Shown in pieces: positions 12,155-24,599 of a DNA stretch of 64,000 nt. The position numbers and the translations under genes are program-made. Source of the stretch: Sapria himalayana (Eukaryota > Streptophyta > Magnoliopsida > Malpighiales > Rafflesiaceae); the NCBI GenBank assembly GCA_029783825.1, contig JAREIK010004302.1:1-64000 (forward strand). Reading direction: 5' to 3'. The notes beneath the pieces are model-generated. The model ran no database searches and was not told the origin of the DNA. It worked only from the letters and a program-made list of their open reading frames with translations. Within the stretch, counting starts at the first letter, position 1; each line of letters opens with the position of its first letter.

Positions 12155-14120
12155 ATGGCAAATAAAGGACGTGCTCATTGTGGAGGTGGACGTGGATGTA
12201 GAAATGAATGAAATTCATCTTGTATTTTACATCACATTGCAAATTTAGTAGCATTAAATACCAACCATATCCAGACTTCAACATCACAATCACCATCTCC
12301 ATTTCCATCACCATCACCATCATTGACACCTCTACCATCACCTTTATTAGATATAAGCCCACCACTCATTACCCTCTCTACACACACTTTTGATCCATCA
12401 GCAATTTCTACACCACCATTTACACCGACAATTCTCCCATTTACAACACCATCGATATCATCAAATACTATGGCTTCCTCTACATTCAGTGCTAGGTTAG
12501 TAATTGAGATTGTGGTTGGAAGGTATATGAAATATGTAAATATTACTTGAATAAAAAATTATGATGTTTCTTTTAGTGGGGTTTTATATATATTGATTTT
12601 CTTGTTTTTAATGTTATGTATTTATTTGTATAGTTTTATTCCATATCACAAGTGTTCAGCTATAATTATAAGTCTTTCAAAAAAATGATCGATTCTAAAG
12701 TTTTTTCATGGAAGAATGTTTTGGAATCGACAAGAGATTCTAATTTAAATGACTTTTAGCTAAAAACAATGAAACAAAAGTATTGAAAATTATTTATCTA
12801 ATTAGTTAACTAATATGTTGGTTATTATTCAAGCAGTAAATAATAATGTCATTGTTATTAATATCAATTTTTGGTGATTTTTCTATATGTAGAATTAGTG
12901 CACATGGGCACACAAATTTGATGGAAAGATAAAGCTATTGTGGGAGAGCAAAGCTGCTGAATGGTATTTAGATTTTGTCTATAAATTGAAGAATCTAAAA
13001 GATAGGTCATATTTATATTTGAGGATGACTGGCTTGAGTGTCTCAAGCATTGGGAGGAGCCAGATGCGAAAAAAATAAGAGATTGCTAGCAAAAATCGAG
13101 GGACTGAGTTAGCCATACTACAGGAATGTCTTGCCACACATAGGGTCAAAGTCGAGCATTGAGCATGCTCGAGATTTTGTACAATTTTAATGTTTAAAAC
13201 ATTTATATATTTAGTAGTTTTCCTAATAGTCCAAATAAATCAAATTTGTGGATGGTTTTATTAATTTTGTTTAAATTTTTTAACATTTTTTTGACTTTAT
13301 AAATACATACTCTAGGATGGAGAATTGGGTCGAGATTTTTCAGGAGGATGCATGTGAAAAAAGTGGATGGTCAGTTTGTTGACAACAAGTCTCAGATTAT
13401 TGCTGTAAGAATATATTATATTAATAAAATATTATAAAACTACAGTAAATTTTGAAAGTAGTTTGGAATCCAAAATATTAAATTTATTTTATGTATATTT
13501 AGAAAATTATTTGTTTTCTATTTTTTCATAGGAACTCATGGAGGAGCATGTGAGAGTTGCTTCTCAAAAAGTTGAGGCTTCTATGGATCTTCAACCAATT
13601 GACTATGATCCTATCTATTTGGAAATCAAAGAAGGTCATAAGAACCAGTGAGTGTATGGCATCAGCTTGATGGGAGTGACATTTTGTAGCAGTTGTGCTA
13701 ATTCATTTGTTATAGCAGTGGTGGGTTAGGTAGTCGAACAACATGTAATGGAAACAAATGAATGTTTTGAAGTTATGGACCAAAATGAAAGAGAATGATG
13801 AGCAGATTTCTCATTTGAAGGAAGAAATACAAGAAATTAAAGAAGTGAAGGATGAGCAGATTACTCGTTTGAAGGAAGAAATGCAAAAAATGAAAGAAAT
13901 GAATAAAGAGATTAAAGAATTGAATGATGAGATGAAAGAACGTTAAAAATGTAATGCAACAGCAGATCACCTATATGGAGTCACAGTTAGCTGCCTTGAC
14001 GTGACAGATAGCATTCTGAGAACCAGCTGCGAAACCACATAGGAGAGGCTAGCAAAAATGTACCAACTAATAATGAGGATGAATTTGTATCAGAATTATT
14101 TCTGAATGATTTTTGATTTT
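12155..14120 (+). pseudogene. CACTA second gene (Transposase_24/TnpA-like) pseudogene, copy D
   Basis: The ATG at 12,155 starts MANKGRAHCGGGRG, matching MAPKGLGHGGGRRG of copy C. It is followed by a Ser/Thr/Pro-rich segment to about 12,520. Later exons read KVFSWKNV near 12,690, FDGKIKLLWESKAAEW near 12,920, RRMHVKKVDGQFVD near 13,350 and ELMEEHVRVASQKVE near 13,530, the order seen in plant Transposase_24-type proteins of En/Spm elements. The last part is a Lys/Glu coiled coil (13,758-13,946) with two tandem units around DEQI.HLKEE. Stops and frameshifts are present throughout. The product class binds subterminal repeats in En/Spm; that role is inferred here from family and position. Confidence 0.75.
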
Positions 14121-14499
14121 TTTCAATGTGTAGCTAAACAGGATGAGTCTTTTTTGGTGGTATCATTTTTATTTATACTAGTTTTGTTTTATGTTTTTCT
14201 GATTAACCTAACTATGAATCTTTGCAGGACATCTGATGTAGACACACGAATAAATTCTGATTCAATGCCTTAAGACTTTATCATGGTTCTTCCTATGGAT
14301 GGGTTCAATCTTTACCGATCTCTACAAGATAAAAAAGAGGCTAAGCTATTATTAACTTCATTATTTATGAAATATTTTATTTTTTTACTCCTCTCTCTCT
14401 CTAAATATCATTCCTAACCATCTTTTAGATATTTTTGGAGTTGTATGACTATCAACTCAGATTTGTGTTTGTTCATGTCTATAATTACAATTTTTATAT

Positions 14500-14806
14500 A
14501 ATTTTCAATGTGTATTGTTTTAATGGAGTGCATATTGTTTTTATGGAGTGTATTAAATTATTTACAGCCATGGATGTGTATTCAATGAACTATTTTGTAG
14601 TTAGGTTGTCACATACAATGAAGTGATGGTGCTAGCTTCGAACCAAGAGAAGAACCATATGGTAGTAGAAACTATAGGGTTGATGGACTAACACAATGAA
14701 TCTAAGCGATCATAATCTTTGGTCCAAGCACATGGAGAGGAGAAGAAATGTTCTAGAAAAGCCACACGGGAGAAGGTGCTACGGGGAGTGGTGGGGCAGG
14801 GTAGCC
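14500..14806. other. Spacer between CACTA copy D and the TATC array
   Basis: Homology to copy C fades after about 14,490. The next 300 bases include a less AT-rich segment at 14,630-14,806, ending ggggcagggtagcccc directly against the array. No protein family or transposon terminus is seen. Confidence 0.4.
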
Positions 14807-15736
14807 CCTTATCTATTTATTTATCTATTTGTCTATCTGCCTATCTAATTATTTGTCTATCTGACTTTCTATCTGTCTATCTATCTATCTATATATTTTT
14901 CTATCTATTTATCCATCCATCCATCTATCTGTCTGTCTATCTATCTATTTGTCTATATATCTATCTGTCTATCTATCTATCTATTTGACTATTTGTATAT
15001 CTGTCTATCTATGTATCTTTCTTTCTATCTATCTTTTTATTCTTCTATATATTTATTTGTCTATCTATATATCTATCTATCTATCTATATGTTTATATGC
15101 CTATGTGTCTATTTATCTATCAGTCTATCTGGAAATCTTTTTATCTATCTATCTATATATCTATCTATCTATCTAACTATCTGACTATCTATCTATCTAG
15201 CTATTTGGCAATCAGTCAATAATATATCTATCAATATGTCAATATGTCTATTTGTCTTTATATCTATCTATCTAATTTTTTATCTATCGATTTGTCTATC
15301 AAGCTATTTATCTACCTGTCTATATGTCTATCTATCTATATATATATCTAACTTTAAATTAATCAATCTATCTATATATATTTCTATCTGTCTATCTATT
15401 TATCTAAATCTCTATCTGTCTATTTATGAATCTATCTATTTATGTGTCTACTTACCGACCTATTACACGTCTATCTATATATTTGTCTATCTATATGTCT
15501 ATTTGCCTATATACCTATCTATTTATCTATCTATCTATCTGTCTATCTATCTATCTTTTTATTTGTCTATATGTCTATTTGTCTATCTATCTATCTATCA
15601 ATTTGTCAATCTATATATTATCTATGTCTCTATCTCTTTATCTATCTATCTATCTATCAGTTTATCTATCTATCTGACTATCTATTTATTTGTCTATTTG
15701 GCTATCTGCCTATCATTCTATTTATCTATCTATCTA
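14807..15736. repeat. (TATC)n imperfect tetranucleotide array
   Basis: This is almost pure TATC with scattered TGTC, TTTC and AATC variants, in TATC orientation on plus. It ends exactly against CACTACAAG at 15,737. Reading frames here give Ser-Ile-Tyr-Leu repeats and are artefacts. Confidence 0.95.
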
Positions 15737-15962
15737 CACTACAAGAAAAGCCCAAATAGCTAAAGAAATTTTCCTAGCTATTTGGGCTTATTGTGTCTTT
15801 AAAATAGAATAATGTGGATTAATGACAGAAATATTCCCTAGCTTAGGTGTTTGTTACAAAATATTAATGAGAACAAATTTTCCTAGCAAATTTTTTAACT
15901 TTGAAATTCCCTAGCTAATTTTATTTTTTCTCTTGCTTATTTTAATCATAATTAAGAATAGT
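15737..15962 (+). repeat. Left terminal inverted repeat of element A (outer part)
   Basis: The segment starts CACTACAAG and has subterminal repeats of the form TTCCCTAGCT or TTTCCTAGC at about 15,772, 15,828, 15,880 and 15,910. It is interrupted at 15,962 by element B and resumes at 29,313. Its mate is 38,004 down to about 37,250. Confidence 0.8.
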
Positions 15963-16260
15963 CACTACAACAAAAAACATAATCAAAGACGCTTAAAAAG
16001 TGTCATTATATATAATTCATGTCGCTTATTAATAGCATCATCCGCTAGCCTGGCATAAAAAGTCTTTGCATATAATGACATTTTTTTGCAGTATCGTTGA
16101 ATCATACCTTGACGCTAAAATAAAGTGTCATTGTTTATTATACTAATCTACCTTGACACATAGAAAACGTCATAATTTGTTGTATCAATCGTAAATTATT
16201 TGAATACTATGACACTTAGTAAAAGATCAAGGAAGATTATGATTTAATTAAATTTAAATT
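15963..16260 (+). repeat. Left (3') terminus and subterminal repeats of element B
   Basis: After CACTACAAC the region carries several copies of a motif centred on AGTGTCAT or GACACTT in both orientations, for example at about 15,997, 16,131 and 16,210. These are typical candidate transposase-binding repeats. The same words recur at the right end near 29.1-29.3 kb. Confidence 0.75.
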
Positions 16261-17780
16261 TAATAATTATTGTAAATATATTTTCACCTTTTATTGTAAT
16301 ACTACATGCACATAAGAACAACATTCTTTACAATCCATACCCAGAATACAGTTTTCAAGTACAATGGGGAACTCGGACTTCTTACAATTCAAAAGAAAAA
16401 ATATAACACAATTTCAACAATCATTTCTTAAATTCAATTTAAAATTTCTGATATATGCAACCCAATTGTGCCTTATCTCCAAAAAATTGGTTCATGCTAG
16501 CCTGACAAAGTTTAAAGTTAATTTCCAAATAAGGTAACCTACATACAAAAAGATGAACAATAAATACTTACACTTGCAAAAAATATATATTATAGAGCAT
16601 TGGAAAAAAATCAGGAATGATAACATATCATAAAAATAATTTATATAACAATTGACATATATGATTAAACAAATTTAACAACAACAAAAACAAAGTTAGT
16701 AGTAATAGATAAAATATAAAGCATGAGATTTATCAATTATGGCATAAAAGTTGATCAAATATTTTAAAATACAAAACAATAATAATTCATTTAAAACCTA
16801 TATGTGTGTAGTGAGCTGAAAGATCTCACAAACAACTTGAAAAAACACTACAAAAACCAATTAAATATAATAAAATGAAAAGTTAAATTACTTGCCATCT
16901 TCCCAACACATCAATAAAACTGATGAGATGCTATGTAATGTAATTTCAAGTTCTATTTGATTACACAAATATAGTAATCCAATCAACTTATAGTTTTAGA
17001 TTCATTAATAAAATAAAGGATGCCTGAAAAAAAAAATTGTTCCTTGAAATAATAATTGTGTTTTATTAGGGTGAAAAGGTAATTTAAATGTTGTGGTAAA
17101 GTATTGAAGCCAAAAGTCAAAATCACAATTTTTTCCATTGCCAATCTACAAAAAAAATCTATGGTTGAACATAAACAAAAGATAGTATGATAACAATAAA
17201 ATTCAAATTGCATATTCAATTTTGAATATTTAATAGAAAGTAAGAAGTAATAAACTTGATCTTATTATAAAAAATACCTTTATTATCACAATAGTTCATG
17301 GACCATTCCGAAGTTGGAAGATCTCCTAACTTGACCAAATATAAGTTTACCTTTAAACGCCTATGAATCATGCATTTAATATACTAATGTAATTCAACCT
17401 TTGGAAATTAGAGAAATATAATGAATGTGTAAGGAAAATACTAAAATGTCTTCAAATGATTATGTCTAACAATTTACCTTAGTCATAGTTTGGGTCAAAA
17501 GAGATATAAAGTATGAACCTCATCAAAAGTTAAAGTTGGAAATGCCAAATTTTGTTCATGCTTCAATACAAAAAGGTGTCCCCAATGCTTTTCAAACCGA
17601 GGAAAGTATTAATTGAGTCAACATCACCCATTCAGATCGTACTTCATCCAACTCATCTTTGTTGTATGATTTCATCCCATTAAACTGTTGAAAAGTAAAG
17701 TATTATTTTCATCAATAAAATTGGAAAATAAAAAAAACCTGATATATTGAGAAACAACAAATCACCACATACCTTTGTTG
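16260..17780. other. Element B 3' noncoding stretch
   Basis: This is AT-rich sequence between the subterminal repeats and the protease gene. It probably holds the 3' untranslated part of the second gene. The small open frame at 16,983-17,219 on minus shows no recognisable domain. Nothing else is seen. Confidence 0.4.
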
Positions 17781-17799
17781 TAAGACATCCTTGATCAAG

Positions 17800-18420
17800 A
17801 ATGATCTCTCATATATTTCATCACATAGTATCTACATTCAACACTACCTTGTTGTCTTGGGCACTGAATGGAAAATAAAATCATATATATATATATGGAG
17901 TTATTTGCAAATCATATTGTACTAAGTTTAAAATTAAGCAGAAGAAACTAAATATTTTATTACTCAGTTAATGAGTTATGTACCCCTAGTACAACCCAAT
18001 TAGGCTCTTTTTGATGAATTATGTTTTTTAAGGTGATGATTTCTTAGAGCCTTACATGAAGAAAAAAATTTTTGTTACCAAAAAATGCTTCATTCTACAA
18101 TAAGAAAAAAAAACTTACATACTAACAATGTCTTTAAGATCATCTGAAGGTTGATGATGCATGGAATCAAGGTAATAGGCGATCAAAGTCCTTATTTCAA
18201 GTATCACCAATACCCAATGACAACTACAAAATTAACATTAGTGTAACACCATAACATTTATAATTTGATAAATATGCATACTTATAATCTACTTATGGTA
18301 AATAACTTACCCAGGGTTATATGGAATAAAAACAAAATCTGCATTATTTGCATTCATCAACCGATTAGCTATAACCCTTGACCTATTTTCTTCTTGCTTC
18401 TCCCAATCCAGCTTTGGAAA
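17800..18420 (-). pseudogene. Ulp1 (C48) cysteine protease domain in element B
   Basis: The minus-strand exons read LDWEKQEENRSRVIANRL, then NADFVFIPYNPG, and after an intron CHWVLVILE (catalytic His) with AYYLDSMHHQP (catalytic Asp). After a second intron come QCPRQQGSVECRYYVMKYM near 17,865-17,810 (Gln of the oxyanion hole and catalytic Cys). The usual Gly after that Cys is Arg here. Ulp1 enzymes cut SUMO or related tags; whether the transposon-borne version does so is not known. The His-Asp-Gln-Cys order makes the assignment solid. Confidence 0.82.
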
Positions 18421-20850
18421 CCAAGGTCAGATTTACAAAAATAAATCACTATGCCTCTTTAGCATCAACCATCTTTGTATGCAAGTGCCTATTTTAATTT
18501 CACACAATATTTAAAAGTTTTAATATTTTAATTTAACTAATATTAAATACAATTCTCATTATGAAAAAGTAAAACATAAATAAGATAGTTAAAATAAATG
18601 AAAAACATATTAAATGTTTCTCTTACCATATATAGAACATAAGACAATTAGATGACACATCTATTGATGATATTATGATATCCATATCTTCTTTCATAAG
18701 GAACATCTTAAATGATTGTTCAAAAACCTCTTCTATGATTCTACTGCATGTACCATTTCATCCTTTAACAAACACCCAAATGTAGCAAAGTTCTTTATAT
18801 CTACAGGATTCTCATCATTAAAACTCAATGTTCTTTCTTTATTACTCTGTTTCTTTAATTTCTTTGAATCCTATCAAACATAAAATATCATTGTATAAAT
18901 AAGAATTGTCCTAGATAAAATTGTTTTATTATTATTATTAAGAAATTTTTTATTTTAAAAAAAGTACATACCTGGATACGATGAGTAGTAGGAATGACAA
19001 ATTGGGCAGACATAAAATTTGATGCCCAATAGCATCTCCAATAGTGGTAATTTGGCTTGTAATAGGTACAGGAAGTAATGCATTTGGATCATAAGAAATA
19101 TCCACAGCAACAAGGAAGTTAGCACCACATTCAAGTACCATAGTTCAGCTGCAACTATATTTTCTTTTGTCCCTATGGCCAATTGACAATTCCTTACCTG
19201 TAAAATGAAATAATATTGTTTAGTTATATGCAATCATCTAAAGTTGATAATTTCCAAGTAGTAAAGAATAAGTTAGAAAAAATTGAGTTATCATAACTTA
19301 ATGATCTTATTAATATAATTTATCATGCTAACTTATATTGTAACATTACTTCTATATTTTCATATCAACTAGGTAAGTTGATATGAAAATTATGAGTTTA
19401 TGTTAACACATTTATTTAAGAACATAATATTAAATACAACTTACCTTATTTGCTTATAGCATTGGTGGAGTGTGGTCTTCTACTAGACGTTTTGGTTGCT
19501 CTACACTTTCAGGAAGGACAATATGTTTTTGGAGCATGTTAGAGCTACCAACATCAGATTGAGGTGCGGTGGGTACCATTCGAGAGAGTTGGAATAAAAT
19601 CTTTGCCTCAAACTTTGATTGTCATTCTTGTGATTCTTTCATAAATTCCTACAAAACACTATCTGCCATAGAATGAAAATATTGTCGTGGAGTATAATGC
19701 TTTCCTTTAGCTCGTACTCGACCACTATATTCAGGAGTTCCCAATGCTTCTGTAAGTATGTCATTTCTATTGAAACTCAAACTACTTTCTTGTGACATTT
19801 GCAACATCTTATCCTGATATAATTATATCATAAAATTAAATGTCATATTGGTTAATATAAATAAGTTATTAACGTAAATTAAATATTTGTTCTATAACTT
19901 ATACTTACAATCTTTTCCACTACTGGAATGACCACTTCATCATACGTCCCATCTTTTTTCACCATTGCTTTCTTCCATAATACACTTCTATCAATGACTC
20001 TAGTAAAGCCGATTTCCACCGACTTTTACAATATTGCAATGTAATATAATGAGTCTTTAGGCAAATTCAACATAAAATAAAAAGTAAAGTAACAACATCT
20101 TTAACTTACCATCTCCTCCTCAAGACCAGTATATCCCTTCCTACTAAGATGATGATTATAAATATGCTTTTTCCTTCTTTTTTTTGAACTTCTCTAAACT
20201 CCTACAAATTTTAATTTATATTAAGTAAATGAAAAAAATGAGAAAATGCCATAAAGATAATTAGAAATTTATTTGAAATCTTTGAGTCAATCTTTCTTTG
20301 ACAAAAATTGTCCAATCTTCATCTTCAATAAAATTGTATTCAACTGGTGGTTTTTTAAGAAGCTCTAGTTGGTCTTTGAATGGAATGATATACTTTGCAG
20401 TCAACATGTTCTTGAAAGATATAAAGCACCTGCCAATTGTTTTCATACAGTTCCGTCTACTTTTATAATCCAATGTGAATGCAGCCTAGAAGTAATGAAC
20501 CTAGTTATTAGATGTTAAAAAAATTTGCAAATAAAATTAGAAAATGTTATAAATAGAAAAAAAAATACAAGTTTACCTCAATGGAGTCCCACAATTTATT
20601 CTTCAATTGCTTAGGTACATGGTGCCAAGTGCTATATTAATTGGGACCATGGTACGTGCCAATACCCCTATATAACTTGTGAGATGCACCATAGCTTGTC
20701 CGACATAAACACCATCAACATTATACTTAACTAAAAGTTTTATTCCTTTGCTCCTATTCTTGATGATCATAGGCTTTTTGTTATCCTCTACATCTATTTC
20801 TTGTAGTTGCTTTATCTTGTTGTTCTGTTTCCATACCTATCATAAAAATA
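17800..20850 (-). pseudogene. CACTA second gene with DUF8039-like and Ulp1 protease domains
   Basis: The order on minus is as follows. Near 20.47-20.27 kb is a segment with KTIGRCFISFKNMLT and EDWTIFVKERL, typical of the N-terminal half of plant CACTA second ORFs. Near 19.80-19.70 kb is NDILTEALGTPEYSGRVR. At 19.19-18.97 kb is a DUF8039-like block with CQLAIGTKENIVAA and ITTIGDAIGHQI. At 18.42-17.80 kb is a Ulp1/C48 cysteine protease domain. Introns with GT-AG borders lie between blocks, for example between PYNPG (18,313) and CHWVLVILE (18,230). Stops and frameshifts make it a pseudogene. The role of the C48 domain in transposons is unknown. Confidence 0.75.
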
Positions 20851-21079
20851 AATATAATGTTTAAAAAAAAGTACAAAAATATCAAAAAAAATTTAAAGGA
20901 TAAAAAATTAACTAATTAAAGGTATTACCTAATTAGCTATTTTGCATAAAACATAATAATGTCAATTTTTCGAATATTCTCAACCTGTCATTAACTAAAA
21001 TTGAAAGCATAACATTCATCTAATAACAAAGACGAATAAATTAACTAGTAAGCATACATTTAAAAAACAAAAAACTTTA

Positions 21080-24000
21080 GAAGCATATCAATTCACAAAG
21101 CCATAACAAAGATAAAAATTGGATACATTTATGATTTGTTCTCACCCATATTCCCTCGTGATCATCGTGATTACAAATTTTATCAGATTCATCTAGTGCA
21201 TCAAATAATTCAACTTGTGGCAAAGAAGATATGGCTGGATTGTGTTCAATAGAAATGTCCATGGGATCATCATCGTTTGCTCTTTCTGTGAAGTCTTGTT
21301 GAGGAGTTGAAAAAATTATTGACCATCTTGGATTAAGCTCATATTGTACATAAAAGACTTTCTTAGCTTGGGAGGCTAATATGAACGGATCTGACTTATG
21401 AGTCAATCTGCTAAAGTCAACTAAGGTAAACCCAAGATTAACCCTAATTCCATTATTATTATCAACCCAATCACACTTGAAGAATGTAATTCTAAACATA
21501 GTATAATCAAGGTCCCAAATATCAATAATAACCCCATAGAAACAAAGTTCCCCAAAAATAGAATTTTTAACCTTAGACTAGCAATTTGCATGGTTGTTGA
21601 TACAATACTAACTCCACTATTTTGGGTAGCTAGTAAATCATCACGCTCCTTGGTATTATATTGGTACCCATTTATGACATAACCAATATACTTCATCACA
21701 TAATGGCTTGGACCATCACTATCCATTTAAGGGTTTCAGATACAGGTTCATTATTTCCAAATGAAACTTCAACCTATAGAAATAAGATGCAGATATCATT
21801 TATATGTTAACCAATAATGAAAATGAAAAGGAAACTTTAATAAACCATTGTAGTACCTTTTTTCGTAACCATAAGGTAAAAGTACGAGCATGCTCATCCT
21901 GTAACCACTTTTGCTTTTTGATTGACGTGGATGTTTCACTTTCGGCCAGTGCATGTGCTCTCTATGAGGTCATGTATAAAAATTTAATAATTAGAGTAAA
22001 TATTATACGTACAACAAATAAAGAAACAAAAAGTTAGTGGTACTTACTCAATATAAGGTTGGACAATTGATGTATTTTTAACACATAATGATGTGCTTGT
22101 AACCATAAATTGGATTCGGCCTTCATAGTAAGACCTCCAAATATTGGTGCCCTGACTGTGTGGTCAATGTTTGAACTACTAGGAATTCTAATTGCTTTCA
22201 CATTTTATAAGTACTCTGTACAAAACTTGATTCCTTCTTCTGCAATATAGCATTCAGTAATACAACCGTCAGGTCTACTACGATTTCGTACATAGCCTTT
22301 TAACACTTCATATACCTTTCAAATGGGTACATCAACCTAAAGTAAACCAGTCCACAAAGTCTCACTTCTCTTATAAGATGGCACAGTAAGATACACATGA
22401 TATCATAGAACAAAGGTGGGAAGTACTTTTCAAACAAGTATAATGTCACCACTATCTCATTTTGTAACATCATCTAATGAATGAACATCAATGACTTTAG
22501 TACAGAGAGCATTGAAAATAAACTCAATCTACAAATGGCATTCTTCACATGCTTGGGCAAGATAGAACGTAACAAAACCAGTAAAATTGTTGCATTAATG
22601 CTTGATAGTCATGGGATTTTAGCCATTAAGTTTCAAGTCTTCGATTGACATGAGATTTCGAATGTTCGAATAATATCCATATGGAACATTCAATTGTGAA
22701 AGTGTTTGCAAAAACACCTTATTTTACATTATAGAAAGTGTATAACATCTAGGAGGTAGATATGTTATCTTCGAATCAAACCTTGGTGCCAACCCTCCTT
22801 AAGCCCATATCTACAAGACCCAAGTGAGAATTAAGTCCATCCTTTGTCTTACCTGCAATGTTGAGTAAGGTACTAATAATGTTTCATAAACATTTTTCTC
22901 AATATACATTACATCCAAATTATGACGAACATGAAGATATTTCGAATACTCAAGATCAAAGTAAATTGACTTCTTTTTCCAACAGTTGTATGTTGATTTC
23001 AGATTTTCCCAGAATAACCTTTTTTCCCCCCAAGAATTGCAAATTCCATTGATTTTTTTAAATATTTCCTCGCCAGTCAATATTTGTGGAGGTGACCCCT
23101 AACTCTTATTTCTATCAAATGATTTCTTTGGTTTCTATAAGGATGGTTCTGGAAGAAATCATCTATGTCCAGCATAGGAGTTCTTTTTTCCATGCTTTAA
23201 ACCTACAAGAATATGTTTCTTCTCTACATATTGGACAACCATAATACTCTTTTAACTTTGCAGCCTGACATATTTCTATATGCAGGAAATCATTGATTGT
23301 CCATAAAAAGGAATGGCTCTTAATGTAAAGATTTCTGTTTTATGTGCATCGTAAACTTGAACCTCTGGCCTCCCACAAGGTTTCAGATCTTGTATTAGCG
23401 TGCTAAATAGAAATCCATGTCATTGTCAGGTTGTTGTGGACCTGAAATTAATAAAGATAACATCAAAATTTTTTTTTCATGCACAACCTTGGAGGAAGGT
23501 TGTAAATATCATGAGAATGGACCAATAACAATGTTTGTTATTAAATGAACTGTGAGGATTTATGCTATCTGCAGAAATTGCTAGTCTCAAGTTTCTACAT
23601 TCTAATGAAAACTCAGGTCATCTGTAATCAACTTGCTTCCATGATGGTGAATCTGGTGGATGATGCATTTTTCCATCAAATTTACTTTTTTCAACATGCC
23701 ATATGAGCTCTTTTGCAATTTTTGGTGATTGAAAGATTCTTCAAAATCTTGGAATTGGAGGAAATACCACATTACTTTCGCTGGAATTCCTTTTCTCCTC
23801 TTAGTTCCCTGTGTTACCTATCTTCCACCTCAAAGTTTCACAGGTAGGACATAAGGATGTATCTTTCAACTCATTTCGATAAAGTATACAATCATTGGGC
23901 ATGCATGTATTTTCTCATATTCCATTCCCAAAGAATTTAATGTCTTTTTTGCTTCATACATCGACAAAGGCAATTCATTGTTTAAAAGAAACATTTTCCA

Positions 24001-24530
24001 AGAATTTGTAAAAGCTCTAAAAAGCTATTATCAGACCACCCAAAATATGTTTTCAAGTTGTATAATTTGATCAAGGCAAACAATCTTGTAAAGTTTCTAC
24101 AACTAGGATATAATGGTTTTTCTGCATCTTATAATAATCTTGCAAACAATTCAGGATCATTTTGACAATCATAATGTGCAGCTTGAACCATTTCTATTGT
24201 ACTACGTTGATCATCAAATTGAAGTCTATCATAAAGTTCTGTTCTTATGGAAAGTTGGCCATTTGGAGCTACCTCTCCATGCCAATATCATGTATGGTAA
24301 CTCTGATCAATTTCAAAGAAAACAAATGGTCTCGAATCTTTTGAGGAGTATTAAAATCATATTACCACATTGTAAGCATGGACATTTAATGGAGGTTTTA
24401 TTTGCAGAATTTTGCATTGCAAATGCAACAAAGCATTCAACTCCATCTTCATATTCCTGTGATCTTCGATCCTTTGAGATCCATGAACAATCCATTTTTA
24501 AAGAAAAAATTATTTCCATAGTTATCACAC
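21080..24530 (-). pseudogene. CACTA Tnp2-type transposase pseudogene (element B)
   Basis: A transposase-associated domain lies at about 24,495-24,340, with MDCSWISKDRRSQEY and the Cys site IKCPCLQCGN. The Tnp2 core spans 23.9-22.8 kb: CPTCETLRW near 23,850, WHVEKSKFDGKMHHPPDS near 23.7-23.65 kb, LTGEEIFKKING near 23,080 and the diagnostic YLHVRHNLDVMYIEKNV near 22,920-22,870. DUF4218-like sequence is at 22.75-22.2 kb. DUF4216 is at 21.73-21.08 kb, with YVINGYQYNT and FKCDWVD followed by GFTLVDFSRL. There are many stops, and the frame changes at 21,490 within DUF4216. It is more diverged from D and C than they are from each other. Confidence 0.85.
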
Positions 24531-24599
24531 TTCAAATGGAAGAACGCATCAACATTCCAATATTATTCGTTGAGCAAACCTCTTATTTATCTGTTAAAA

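Larger units (their letters stand above)
8210..14500 (+). mobile_element. CACTA transposon copy D, decayed, 5' end lost
   Basis: The two-gene layout is that of plant CACTA/En-Spm elements: a Tnp2-type transposase (8339-12030) and a smaller second gene (12155-14120), both on plus. The same sequence, reverse-complemented and about as decayed, is copy C at 44.4-50.9 kb. Homology with C starts near 8215, just right of the LINE, and continues past the second gene to about 14,490. Neither terminus is found: the 5' side meets the LINE, and the 3' side runs into a short unrelated stretch and then the TATC array. Confidence 0.85.

Noticed and set aside
14807..15763. Several overlapping long open frames rich in Leu, Ser, Ile, Tyr
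   Set aside because: They translate the TATC repeat, which lacks stops in several frames. The same peptides appear in every array on the matching strand.
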